Source: an uncultured Ruminiclostridium sp.
GTDB taxonomy: Bacteria; Bacillota; Clostridia; Oscillospirales; Ruminococcaceae
Length of the DNA stretch: 64,000 nucleotides
Reading direction: 5' to 3'
Assembly: GCA_934462775.1 (NCBI GenBank)
Contig: CAKSIR010000001.1
Location: forward strand, 1 to 64,000
Positions 10,027 through 17,531 of this stretch are shown one piece after another (position 1 is the stretch's first letter; every line of letters begins with the position of its first letter). A program made the position numbers and the translations under genes. Under the pieces are notes generated by a model, which was given only the letters and a program-made list of their open reading frames with translations, searched no databases and was not told the DNA's origin.

Positions 10027-10090
10027 TTCAGAAAATGACAAATCTGAATATTCAGACTTTTTTATGAATTTTACAAACTCAAAAAAATCA

Positions 10091-10119
10091 TTTACATTAG
10101 TGTTTTTTTGTGATATAAT
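10091..10119 (+). promoter_or_regulatory. Promoter of ATPase-oxidoreductase operon
   Basis: TTTACA (10091-10096), 17-nt spacer, perfect TATAAT (10114-10119), 80 nt before the ATPase gene that leads the operon. Confidence 0.75.
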
Positions 10120-10199
10120 AATAAAAGTGGGCATTGTAAATATAAAAAATCATAGCATTTCCCATAAAAATGAAACTTTGATCCAACGAAAGGCGTTAG

Positions 10200-10859
10200 A
10201 TGAATTTCTCTAAAATGAATATAATCACAGGGCATTACGGTTCAGGCAAAACCAATTTCGCCGTAAATCTTGCTCTTGATATTGCAAGGTCGGGCAAGCA
10301 ATGCACAATCGTAGACCTTGATATAGTTAATCCGTATTTCCGTACAGCAGACTTTGCTGAACTGTTCAGACATAACGGCATTACTCTTAAAGTGCCTAAA
10401 TATGCCAATACAAACCTTGATATTCCCGCGCTTAATTTTGATATAAACAGCATTATCTCTGAAAGCGAATATGTAATACTTGACGTTGGCGGAGATGATG
10501 CAGGCGCAACCGCTCTCGGAAGATATGCTCCTGCAATAAAAAAGCTGGACGATGTTCAGATGCTATATGTTGTGAACTGCTTCCGTTATCTGATAAAAAA
10601 GCCGGCGGACGCAGTTGAGCTTATGCGTGATATTGAACTTGCGTCAGACCTTAAGTGCACGGGAATTGTAAACAACTCAAACATGGGTTCGGAAACCACT
10701 CAGGCAGATGTAGAAAACTCCATTGATTACGCAAAGCAAATTTCCGAACTTGCAAGTCTGCCTGTTGTATGCAATACCGTTAAACGCGACCTTTCGACCG
10801 ACAAGCTTTCAAATACTTATCCGGTTGATATATATGTAAAGGCTATTTGGAACAATTAG
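10200..10859 (+). CDS. MinD/ParA-like P-loop ATPase of the oxidoreductase operon
   Basis: This 219-residue protein is a SIMIBI-class ATPase related to MinD/ParA/CobQ proteins; its role is unknown. The P-loop GHYGSGKTN is at residues 11-19; it lacks the signature first lysine of deviant Walker A motifs (KGGxGKT). VDLDIVNPYFR at about 39-49 and ILDVGGDDAGA at about 95-105 are the switch regions. RBS AAAGG precedes ATG 10200. Only 20 nt separate it from the ferredoxin subunit of the 2-oxoacid oxidoreductase, and no terminator intervenes, so it is probably co-transcribed. Inference: it may help assemble or deliver cofactors to the oxidoreductase, as P-loop ATPases do for other iron-sulfur enzymes. 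It is not a partition protein by context, because no ParB is nearby. Confidence 0.8.
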   Translation: MNFSKMNIITGHYGSGKTNFAVNLALDIARSGKQCTIVDLDIVNPYFRTADFAELFRHNGITLKVPKYANTNLDIPALNFDINSIISESEYVILDVGGDDAGATALGRYAPAIKKLDDVQMLYVVNCFRYLIKKPADAVELMRDIELASDLKCTGIVNNSNMGSETTQADVENSIDYAKQISELASLPVVCNTVKRDLSTDKLSNTYPVDIYVKAIWNN

Positions 10860-10879
10860 CCTTAGAAAGGAAGTCAGAT

Positions 10880-11095
10880 ATGGCAAAAATGAAGGTAGAA
10901 TTCGACCGCTGTAAAGGTTGCGGACTGTGCGTAACTGCCTGTCCGAAAAAAATTGTGTCAATACAGCAGGATAAAATGAACAAAAACGGCTACTTTACCG
11001 CAATGTGCATTGACGACGACGCCTGCATAGGCTGCGCTCTTTGCGCGGTAATGTGTCCTGATTGCGCAATTACAGTTGGAGGTGACAAGAAATAA
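10880..11095 (+). CDS. 2-oxoacid:ferredoxin oxidoreductase, delta (ferredoxin) subunit
   Basis: The 71-residue protein carries two [4Fe-4S] motifs, CKGCGLCVTACPK (from residue 11) and CIGCALCAVMCPD (from about residue 49), and shuttles electrons from the enzyme's internal clusters to free ferredoxin. ATG 10880 is chosen because AAAGGAAG lies just upstream; an upstream in-frame ATG at 10847 falls inside the ATPase gene. The stop codon overlaps the alpha-subunit start by one base. Delta-alpha-beta-gamma is the usual order for the VorDBAC/KorDABC type. Confidence 0.93.
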   Translation: MAKMKVEFDRCKGCGLCVTACPKKIVSIQQDKMNKNGYFTAMCIDDDACIGCALCAVMCPDCAITVGGDKK

Positions 11096-12162
11096 TGGCT
11101 GAACGTACACTTATGAAGGGCAACGAAGCATTGGCTGAAGCCGCATTAAGAGCCGGCTGCAAATGTTTTTTCGGTTACCCGATAACACCTCAGACAGAGA
11201 TTTCCGCATACCTCTCAAAGAGAATGCCAAAGGTTGGAGGAGTATTTTTGCAGGCCGAATCAGAGGTTGCCGCAATAAATATGATTTACGGCTGCGCAGG
11301 CTCAGGTATCCGCTGCATGACCTCCTCGTCATCGCCCGGAATTTCTCTTAAATCAGAAGGCATTTCATATATAGCAGGCGCCGACCTGCCCTGCGTTATC
11401 ATTGACGTAATGCGCGGCGGTCCGGGACTTGGCGGTATTCAGCCGTCCCAGGCTGACTACTGGCAGGTAACACGGGGACTTGGACACGGCGATTACCACT
11501 GCCTTGTTCTTGCCCCTGCTTCCGTTCAGGAAATGGCTGACACCGTTACAAAGGCGTTCGACCTTGCAGACGAATACAGAATGCCTGCCGTTATACTTGC
11601 AGACGGTCTGCTGGGACAGATGATGGAACCCGTTGAATTTGACGACGCTGAAATTAAGATGTCAACTGCCGAAAACAAGCCATGGGCTGCAAACGGACAC
11701 GGCAATAAGAGAAAGCACAACATTATAAACTCGCTTTACCTGCAAGCAAACGAGCTTGAGCAAACAATTGCCGACCGCTTCAAGAGATATGACGATTTAA
11801 AAGCTAAGCACACAATGGCGGAAGCCTCCAACTGCGAGGACGCCGATATTGTGGTAGTTGCATACGGTTCAACAGCAAGAATTGCAAAATCCGCCGTTGA
11901 CGCCGCACGCAAAAAAGGCATTAAGGCAGGCGTATTCAGACCGATTACGCTCTGGCCGTTCCCGGAAAAGGAAATCAACGAGGCTGTAAAGAATGCCAAA
12001 AAGGTACTTACCGTTGAGATGTCAATGGGTCAGATGGTTGACGATGTAAGGCTTTCAATCAACTGCTCAAAGCCTGTTGAATTCTTCGGAAGAACTGGCG
12101 GCGTTATCCCGTCGCCTGCTGAAATTTTAGCAAAAATCGAGGAAATGGGAGGTACAAAGTAA
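11095..12162 (+). CDS. 2-oxoacid:ferredoxin oxidoreductase, alpha subunit
   Basis: The alpha subunit holds the pyrimidine-binding and transketolase C-terminal-like domains of an enzyme that oxidatively decarboxylates a 2-oxoacid to acyl-CoA, CO2 and reduced ferredoxin, reversibly. The 355-residue length and motifs KGNEALAEAALRAGC, GYPITPQTEI and TSSSSPGISLKSEG fit the VorB/KorA family. Substrate (branched-chain 2-oxoacids or 2-oxoglutarate) cannot be decided from sequence alone. The ATG overlaps the delta stop, and the stop overlaps the beta start, so subunits are made in step. Confidence 0.93.
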   Translation: MAERTLMKGNEALAEAALRAGCKCFFGYPITPQTEISAYLSKRMPKVGGVFLQAESEVAAINMIYGCAGSGIRCMTSSSSPGISLKSEGISYIAGADLPCVIIDVMRGGPGLGGIQPSQADYWQVTRGLGHGDYHCLVLAPASVQEMADTVTKAFDLADEYRMPAVILADGLLGQMMEPVEFDDAEIKMSTAENKPWAANGHGNKRKHNIINSLYLQANELEQTIADRFKRYDDLKAKHTMAEASNCEDADIVVVAYGSTARIAKSAVDAARKKGIKAGVFRPITLWPFPEKEINEAVKNAKKVLTVEMSMGQMVDDVRLSINCSKPVEFFGRTGGVIPSPAEILAKIEEMGGTK

Positions 12163-12911
12163 TGCCGGAATTTAAAAGACCTCACGCTTTATGCGACGTT
12201 CCTTTACATTACTGCCCCGGCTGTACGCACGGCATTGTACACCGCCTTGTTGCCGAGGTAATTGACGAAATGGGCATAGAGGGCGACTCAATCGGTGTTT
12301 GCCCTGTTGGCTGCTCTGTAATGGCTTACGACTACTTCAACTGCGATATGATGGAAGCGTCGCACGGACGCGCTCCTGCCGTTGCAACAGGCGTTAAGCG
12401 CGCTAACCCTGATAAGTTTGTATTTACATACCAGGGCGACGGCGACCTTGCCGCAATCGGTACAGCAGAAACTGTTCATGCTGCAACAAGAGGCGAAAAC
12501 ATTACCGTTATCTTCATCAATAACACGACCTACGGCATGACAGGCGGTCAGATGGCGCCTACTACTCTGCCTGGACAGATTACGCAAACAACTCCTTACG
12601 GCAGAAACACCGACATTGAGGGCTTCCCTGTCAAGATGTGTGAAATGCTTTCGCAGCTTGACGGTGTTGCGCTCGCTGAGCGTGTTACAGTAACCGACCC
12701 AAAGAACATTGCAATAGCTAAAAAGGCAATCAGAAAAGGCTTTGAGTTCCAGAAAAACAAGCAGGGCTTCTCAATAATTGAAGTTCTTTCCACCTGCCCA
12801 ACCAACTGGGGAATGACTCCTGTTGAGGCTTGTGAAAGACTTAAAAAAGAGATGATTCCATACTATCCGCTTGGCGTTTATAAGGAGGGTGCTGTAAGAA
12901 ATGACAAATGA
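12162..12911 (+). CDS. 2-oxoacid:ferredoxin oxidoreductase, beta (TPP) subunit
   Basis: This 249-residue subunit binds thiamine pyrophosphate and a [4Fe-4S] cluster. YCPGCTHG (about residues 18-25) and GVCPVGCS (about 45-52) supply cluster cysteines, and the TPP motif runs from GDGDLAAIG (about 93-101) to the asparagines of FINNTTYGMTGGQ (about 118-130). The length and pattern match VorA/KorB proteins. Its last 11 nt overlap the gamma gene. Confidence 0.93.
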   Translation: MPEFKRPHALCDVPLHYCPGCTHGIVHRLVAEVIDEMGIEGDSIGVCPVGCSVMAYDYFNCDMMEASHGRAPAVATGVKRANPDKFVFTYQGDGDLAAIGTAETVHAATRGENITVIFINNTTYGMTGGQMAPTTLPGQITQTTPYGRNTDIEGFPVKMCEMLSQLDGVALAERVTVTDPKNIAIAKKAIRKGFEFQKNKQGFSIIEVLSTCPTNWGMTPVEACERLKKEMIPYYPLGVYKEGAVRNDK

Positions 12912-13431
12912 GATTCTTTTGGCAGGCTTCGGCGGACAGGGTATCCTTTTCGCAGGCAAGCTGCTTGCATACTACGGTCTTTATGAAGACAAACAGGTTT
13001 CTTGGCTGCCGTCATACGGTCCCGAAATGCGCGGCGGTACCTGCAACTGCTCCGTTACAATAAGCGATGAACCAATCAGCTCGCCGCTTATCCTTACTCC
13101 TACAACTCTTATCGTTATGAACACTCCAAGCTTCAACAGGTTTATTTCATCGGTTCAGCCAAACGGACGTGCGTTTATCGACAGTTCCCTCGTTGAAGAA
13201 AAATGTGAACGCAGCGACATTGAATGTTTCTACGTTCCTGCAACACAGCTTGCAGCAGACAATAACCTTAAAGGCATGGCGAATATTATCCTTGTCGGAA
13301 AAATGCTCAAGGAAACAGGCGTAACCTCATCGGAAATGATAAAAAAGGCCATGGCAAAGGTAATTCCGCCTAAAAAGGCAGCACTGCTTGAATCCAACCT
13401 TAAGGCAATTGAGCTTGGAATGGCTCAGTAG
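12901..13431 (+). CDS. 2-oxoacid:ferredoxin oxidoreductase, gamma subunit
   Basis: The gamma subunit (176 residues) forms the CoA-side domain of the complex. GFGGQGILFAGKLLA (residues 9-23) and the SWLPSYGPEMRGGTCNCSV segment (about 36-54) are family hallmarks. It overlaps beta by 11 nt, with AGGAGGGTGC about 10 nt before the ATG inside the beta gene. It completes a four-subunit enzyme; the next gene is separated by a hairpin that may end this transcript. Confidence 0.92.
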   Translation: MTNEILLAGFGGQGILFAGKLLAYYGLYEDKQVSWLPSYGPEMRGGTCNCSVTISDEPISSPLILTPTTLIVMNTPSFNRFISSVQPNGRAFIDSSLVEEKCERSDIECFYVPATQLAADNNLKGMANIILVGKMLKETGVTSSEMIKKAMAKVIPPKKAALLESNLKAIELGMAQ

Positions 13432-13453
13432 GCATAAAAACACACAAAAAAGG

Positions 13454-13487
13454 AATAGTAGTCATAGGTGATTCTATGACTACTATT
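13454..13487 (+). promoter_or_regulatory. 14-bp perfect hairpin covering the RBS and start of the next gene
   Basis: AATAGTAGTCATAG (13454-13467) pairs perfectly with CTATGACTACTATT (13474-13487) around a GTGATT loop, followed by TTTATTT. The loop and stem edge hold the ribosome binding site AGGTG (13466-13470), and the start codon ATG 13476 is in the 3' arm. It has the form of an intrinsic terminator for the oxidoreductase operon, and would also block initiation of the following gene. Confidence 0.8.
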
Positions 13488-14012
13488 TTTATTTATGGCG
13501 ATAAAGGCGACGCCGCCTTTAAAAATCTAATCATTGAAAGGCTCAGCAGAACCTATAAAATAATCTACGTTTTCGGCGGCATCTATATTGAAAAAGGAAG
13601 CGGATACGAGCTTTTATTTGTGGAGATGTCAAGCCCGTCACAGATATTATGCGACAGTGGAATTGTGCTGTTAAAAGCAGGCGCTGCGCTCCCATGCAGC
13701 ATTTTTTCCAACAAATCAATAGTGATTGCCAACGCGCAGAATATTGAACAGGTCAGCTCTCTAAAAAATCATAAAGGAAACGTTATAACCTGCGGATTAT
13801 GCAAAAAAGACACATTTTCCTGTACAAGCAACACCGCAGAAAGCCTTGTTATAAGCTTAAACCGATCAATAACCGCTCTGTCCGGACGAAAAATAGAACC
13901 GCTGGAAATACCTGTTCAGCAGGAAAACTGCGATACTTATTCACTGATTGCGTTTACCGCACTGCGAACTGTGCTTGACGATTTCAACTCGGAAATAGGG
14001 AAATTATATTAA
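13476..14012 (+). CDS. Unknown protein, 178 residues
   Basis: I do not recognise this protein. It starts MTTIFIYGDKGDAAF, which reads like a first beta strand with a following loop, has a Cys-containing segment NVITCGLCKKDTFSC (about residues 106-120), and a conserved-looking LNRSITALSGRKIEPLEIPV end near residue 148. No membrane segment or signal peptide is visible, so it is probably cytoplasmic. The start lies inside a 14-bp hairpin with its RBS in the loop; no other start before residue 51 exists. It is the last + strand gene before a convergent operon and shares a bidirectional terminator with it. Codon use matches the neighbours. Whether it is read through from the oxidoreductase operon or has its own promoter is unclear. 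Confidence 0.75.
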   Translation: MTTIFIYGDKGDAAFKNLIIERLSRTYKIIYVFGGIYIEKGSGYELLFVEMSSPSQILCDSGIVLLKAGAALPCSIFSNKSIVIANAQNIEQVSSLKNHKGNVITCGLCKKDTFSCTSNTAESLVISLNRSITALSGRKIEPLEIPVQQENCDTYSLIAFTALRTVLDDFNSEIGKLY

Positions 14013-14017
14013 AATAA

Positions 14018-14039
14018 AAAGGCGGATTTCTCCGCCTTT
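14018..14039. terminator. Bidirectional terminator
   Basis: AAAGGCGGA/TCCGCCTTT (9-bp stem, TTTC loop) lies between convergent genes; A-rich sequence on the left gives a T run for the minus-strand SPFH operon, and the right side is T-rich for the plus-strand gene. Confidence 0.85.
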
Positions 14040-14043
14040 CTTA

Positions 14044-15438
14044 TTAAACTAAATCATCGTCGTTAAACGGATCTCCACATTCTGGGCAGAACTTAGGAGG
14101 ATTTGCAGGGTCGGCAGGCGTCCAACCGCACTTGTCGCACTTGTACTTCTTAGGTGCCGCCGGCTTCTGTGAACCGCAATTTGCGCAGAACTTGCCTGTG
14201 TTATGTTCGCCGCAGGAGCAAACCCACTCGCTGCTTACCTTGGCAGGAGCAGCGCCTTCCTTGCTTGAGCCGCAGTTAGCGCAGAACTTACCTGTGTTGT
14301 GTGTACCGCAAGAGCAAACCCATTCTTCAGGCTTCTTTGCGCCGCAGCCTGAGCAGAATGCGCCTGTGTTTGTTGTTCCGCAGCTGCACTTCCATGCATT
14401 TGGATCGGCAGCGGGAGCAGCTTGAGCAGCCGGTTGTCCGCTCGGCATCTGACCTAAAATGTTTCCGCCTGCGTTCATAGCCATGTTCATGCCCATAAAG
14501 CCCATCATTGCACCGTTTTCATTGGAGCCTGCAGCCTCGATGCCGCGAGCAACCGCGCCGGTCATCATTGCCTTCTGAACGTCTGCGCCAAGCATTGTAT
14601 CAGCCTTAAGTCTATCCTTAAGCAGCTCCTTGCTCTCGTCGGAAAGTGTAACAGGTCCGCCCATACCAACGTTTGTAACTGTGAAACCGCGTTCCATCCA
14701 GTTGTTTCTTGTAGCTTCGCGAACGTTGTTTGTAAGAGCTGAAAGCTGGCTTGAAATCTGGTTGTAGCAAACGCCGGCGCTTGATAATCCGTTAAGAGCC
14801 TCAAGCATACTCTGCATGAATTCATTTCTGTACTGTTCTGTCTTGAAAATATCCTTAACAAGCATATCTCCTGCGTTTACGCCCTTGCTTGCAACTTCCT
14901 GATAGAATTTTACAGCCATTTCGGCGTCAGTAATCTGAATTTCAAACGAACCGTAGAAACGGAGGTCAACAGTAGTGTTATACTTTGGGTCAAAGTACGG
15001 CATTGGAGTGCCTGTGCCGAACGGAATTCCCGGCAGCTTCTGCAGGTTGATGTAAACAACGCGCTGTTCAACGGAAGGCGTACCGCCGAACGTGAAACGT
15101 GAAATGAGATCCTTAGCGGAATCCTTAATCTGACCGGCGAAAATCGACGGAGCGGAAGAATTGTCGAGAATGTATCTGCCCGGCTCTGTTACTACGTTTG
15201 TAATCTTGCCGTTGTCGATTGTCAGCATACAGGTGTTTTCCTCTACCATAATTGCAGAGCCGTTGCTGATTACGTTTTCAGAACCCTTTGTGTTGCTTGA
15301 ACGGTTTGAACCGTCATGCATTTTTGTACCGTTTCGAAGAATAACGGTGTTGTTCATAGCTTCACAGTGAATGGCTTCCTTCCATGTGTCGCCAAGTGTG
15401 CCGCCGAGTGCACCGATTGCTGCTTTAATAAGTCCCAT
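14044..15438 (-). CDS. SPFH-domain protein with tandem zinc ribbons (YdjI-like)
   Basis: The protein (464 residues) has an SPFH/band-7-type core (about residues 30-270), a Met/Gly/Ala-rich linker (about 300-345), three near-identical zinc ribbons of the form WxCSCGxxNTGxFCxxCG (about 349-369, 373-394, 404-425), and a fourth C4 ribbon starting YKCDKCGW near 432. It lacks a membrane span of its own. The gene order (membrane zinc-ribbon protein, second membrane zinc-ribbon protein, SPFH protein) matches Bacillus subtilis ydjG-ydjH-ydjI, where YdjI helps place PspA at the membrane. Bacillus YdjI is shorter, about 320 residues, so the repeated ribbons are an elaboration. No pspA is in this window. 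RBS AAAGGAAG precedes ATG 15438. Function here is inferred from the operon and domain match. Confidence 0.82.
   Translation of the reverse strand: MGLIKAAIGALGGTLGDTWKEAIHCEAMNNTVILRNGTKMHDGSNRSSNTKGSENVISNGSAIMVEENTCMLTIDNGKITNVVTEPGRYILDNSSAPSIFAGQIKDSAKDLISRFTFGGTPSVEQRVVYINLQKLPGIPFGTGTPMPYFDPKYNTTVDLRFYGSFEIQITDAEMAVKFYQEVASKGVNAGDMLVKDIFKTEQYRNEFMQSMLEALNGLSSAGVCYNQISSQLSALTNNVREATRNNWMERGFTVTNVGMGGPVTLSDESKELLKDRLKADTMLGADVQKAMMTGAVARGIEAAGSNENGAMMGFMGMNMAMNAGGNILGQMPSGQPAAQAAPAADPNAWKCSCGTTNTGAFCSGCGAKKPEEWVCSCGTHNTGKFCANCGSSKEGAAPAKVSSEWVCSCGEHNTGKFCANCGSQKPAAPKKYKCDKCGWTPADPANPPKFCPECGDPFNDDDLV
14161..14400 (-). repeat. Three tandem zinc-ribbon coding repeats
   Basis: Three diverged units of about 70-95 nt encode the repeated CSCGxxNTGxFCxxCG ribbons in the SPFH protein. 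The two downstream units (around 14165-14235 and 14260-14325) are closest to each other, suggesting recent internal duplication. Confidence 0.7.
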
Positions 15439-15459
15439 GATAAATACTTCCTTTCGAGT

Positions 15460-16218
15460 TTATTTTGTTTGTTTGTAACTGTTTGCAAGCCATATTCTGT
15501 CGGCAATTTCTGTTAATCCGCTGCCGCAGTAAGGGCATTGCTTATTCTTTCCGATTGCCGAAACCGGAGCTCCGCAATTCGGACAGTTGCTTGAAAAAAC
15601 AATGCTCGTTGTATCCAGATAAAGCTCCTGATCGTATGTCAGAACGAGCTGATATGCAGCCTGGGTAAGATTTTCCTTTGAACCCGACGTTATCTTCCCC
15701 TTACCGTCAACTGTGTAGAAACGATATTCAAGCGAAACCTCAAAAACCGCTTCCGCAAATGTGTCGGTCTTTTTATAGGACGCAATTCCCGACTTGTGGA
15801 TTTTCACGTCGTCAATGTAAACCTTTGTTTCCCTGCCTGCATAATCGTCAATTCGCGTCTGAACATAATCGATGAGCTTTGACGAGGCATTTGTGAGCTT
15901 TTCAACGCTTCCTGCCTCCAGCGCTGTAAACACGCTAAGCAAGGCGTTTTCAGCCATAGTCTGCATTCCTGCGTAGCCAAGCTGCGGAAAATCACGCTCG
16001 ATTTTGGGCTTGTAGACGGCGGTCATGTTGCTGATGGACTTAGGAAGAGTTGCCTCCTCCTTTATCCCGTTCATCAGCATAGCTGCTGTTTCATTAAGCC
16101 CCATATTAAGCGTTGACTTTGTCAGATGTTCAAGCTTTGATTTTATAACCAGTACGATAATCAGAATAATCAAAATCAGCGCAAGAACAATAATAAGAGG
16201 GATTATCCATTTTTCCAT
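15460..16218 (-). CDS. Membrane-anchored zinc-ribbon protein (YdjH-like)
   Basis: The 252-residue protein has one N-terminal membrane segment (about residues 5-28), a predicted Tim44/NTF2-like alpha+beta domain (about 75-210), and a C-terminal zinc ribbon, CPNCG and CPYCG, near 214-235. Length and layout match Bacillus YdjH (about 250 residues). Its ATG overlaps the stop of the upstream gene by one base and it ends 21 nt before the SPFH gene, so the three proteins are likely made together as one membrane complex. No enzymatic residues are evident. Confidence 0.78.
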   Translation of the reverse strand: MEKWIIPLIIVLALILIILIIVLVIKSKLEHLTKSTLNMGLNETAAMLMNGIKEEATLPKSISNMTAVYKPKIERDFPQLGYAGMQTMAENALLSVFTALEAGSVEKLTNASSKLIDYVQTRIDDYAGRETKVYIDDVKIHKSGIASYKKTDTFAEAVFEVSLEYRFYTVDGKGKITSGSKENLTQAAYQLVLTYDQELYLDTTSIVFSSNCPNCGAPVSAIGKNKQCPYCGSGLTEIADRIWLANSYKQTK

Positions 16219-17195
16219 TATTGCTTGTCATCCTGCGGAGGAACGCTTACACCCTCATCAACAGTATCGTTTCTGATAGTTGTGAAGTCGCTGAGTACCC
16301 AGCTGTACTTGCCTGTTGTAACCTCGGAGCCGCAGTACTGGCAGTGACCTGACGAGGTGATTTCAAGCGGCGCGCCGCAGTTCGGGCAGTTGTTACCGTC
16401 CATCTTGCCGCTTTCGTCCTTTGTGAGAACGCCGACTGAACGCATAAACTTCATCTTATAGCGCATATCCCAGCGAGTATTCTTGTCGCCGCGGATAATG
16501 TTGCCTGTCTTTTCGTCCGTCTGATAGTCGATCATGCGGGCGTTCAGGTAAAGCGTAAGATATTCAAACTGAGAATCCTTTACAAAGCTTGTAAGATACG
16601 CAGTGTTGATTGCAATGCTTTCGTAGTGGTAAATTACGCCCTGATCAATCTTGGACTGAACCTGTTTCTTTGTTGTGTTGTACAGATTATCGTGCATTAC
16701 AGGTCTGACAGGAGTAAGGTCGCGCTTGCACCATGCGTCCTCAATATCCATATAAACCTGTTTTGCGAACGTTGCGAAGTCGCTTGCGGTAAAGTTAGGA
16801 TCGTAAGCCTTGATAATCTGTTCGATCTGAGCCGTTCTGTCAGGAAGAGTAACATTTTTGCCCTGTCCTCCGCCCTGACCTGAGCGTACTGTGCCTGTCG
16901 ATTTGTTATTGCCGCCTGATTTTTTGCTGTTGGAAATGATAATTGCAACAATGATGATAACCACGATTGTTATTGGAATAACACCGAAAGATCCACCGTC
17001 ATCACTGCCGCTGTCGGTTCCGCCGTAATAGTATGTACTCGAACCGCTGTCCCAGTCGGACGAGCCGCCCCAGTCTGAAGAACCGCCGTAATCATTGTAG
17101 TCGTAGTCGTTTCCGTCGAATGCAACTGTGCCGACGCAAAGCACGGTTATAACCAGTGCCAATGCGGCAATTGCAGATATTACCTTTTTTTTCAT
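16218..17195 (-). CDS. Secreted/membrane Tim44-like zinc-ribbon protein (YdjG-like)
   Basis: The 325-residue protein begins MKKKVISAIAALALVITVL, a signal-anchor, followed by a Gly/Ser/Tyr/Asp-rich stretch (about 25-70), a membrane segment (about 72-90), a Tim44-like domain (about 110-265), and a zinc ribbon CPNCG/CQYCG near 276-295. ATG 17195 is chosen because GGGGTGG sits 5 nt upstream; a TTG 12 nt earlier would start within that RBS. It heads the operon under a consensus promoter. It resembles Bacillus YdjG in position, length and domains. The exposed Gly/Tyr-rich segment is unusual and may lie outside the cell. Confidence 0.78.
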   Translation of the reverse strand: MKKKVISAIAALALVITVLCVGTVAFDGNDYDYNDYGGSSDWGGSSDWDSGSSTYYYGGTDSGSDDGGSFGVIPITIVVIIIVAIIISNSKKSGGNNKSTGTVRSGQGGGQGKNVTLPDRTAQIEQIIKAYDPNFTASDFATFAKQVYMDIEDAWCKRDLTPVRPVMHDNLYNTTKKQVQSKIDQGVIYHYESIAINTAYLTSFVKDSQFEYLTLYLNARMIDYQTDEKTGNIIRGDKNTRWDMRYKMKFMRSVGVLTKDESGKMDGNNCPNCGAPLEITSSGHCQYCGSEVTTGKYSWVLSDFTTIRNDTVDEGVSVPPQDDKQ

Positions 17196-17223
17196 AAGCC
17201 ACCCCAAATGTTTTATTTATTTT

Positions 17224-17252
17224 ATTATACAGTTTATAGAGGAAAATGTCAA
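17224..17252 (-). promoter_or_regulatory. Promoter of the SPFH operon
   Basis: On the minus strand TTGACA (17252-17247), 17-nt spacer, TATAAT (17229-17224): a perfect consensus. The -35 abuts the stop codon of spoVS, so the SPFH operon is transcribed independently of, or in addition to, spoVS. Confidence 0.85.
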
Positions 17253-17513
17253 TCACCTTTTTTCTGCAATAAACTGTATTGCCGTTCGTTCCTCGCCGTT
17301 AATTTCAACCTCGGTAAAAGCAGGAATACACACAAGGTCAATCTTTTCGTCCTCAAGATAAACCCTTGCAATAGCGATTGCTTTTATCGCCTGATTTGCA
17401 GCGCCTGCGCCCACCGCCTGAACCTCAGCTTTTCCGCCTCCGCGGACAATGGCTGAAATTGCGCCTGCTACCGACTTCGGAACGGATTTTGCCGATACCT
17501 TTACAATTTCCAT
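17253..17513 (-). CDS. spoVS: Stage V sporulation protein S
   Basis: SpoVS is a small Alba-like nucleic-acid-binding protein required for spore coat and core development in Bacillus; its absence lets cells bypass some division blocks. The 86 residues align end to end with the family: MEIVKVSAKSVPKSVAGAI, the VRGGGKAEVQAVGAGA loop, NQAIKAIAIAR, and the IPAFTEVEINGEERTAI end. RBS AAGGTC precedes the ATG. It follows ymdB by 18 nt, the same pairing as in Bacillus (rny-ymdB-spoVS), although rny is not present here. Confidence 0.95.
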   Translation of the reverse strand: MEIVKVSAKSVPKSVAGAISAIVRGGGKAEVQAVGAGAANQAIKAIAIARVYLEDEKIDLVCIPAFTEVEINGEERTAIQFIAEKR

Positions 17514-17531
17514 AAGATTGACCTTCTTTCT

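Noticed and set aside
10200-10859. ParA chromosome-partition protein
   Set aside because: No parB or parS-like sequence nearby, P-loop lacks the ParA signature lysine, and it belongs to a metabolic operon.
14161-14400. Possible CRISPR-like array from repeated units
   Set aside because: Repeats are diverged, in frame and encode zinc ribbons; no constant spacer length.
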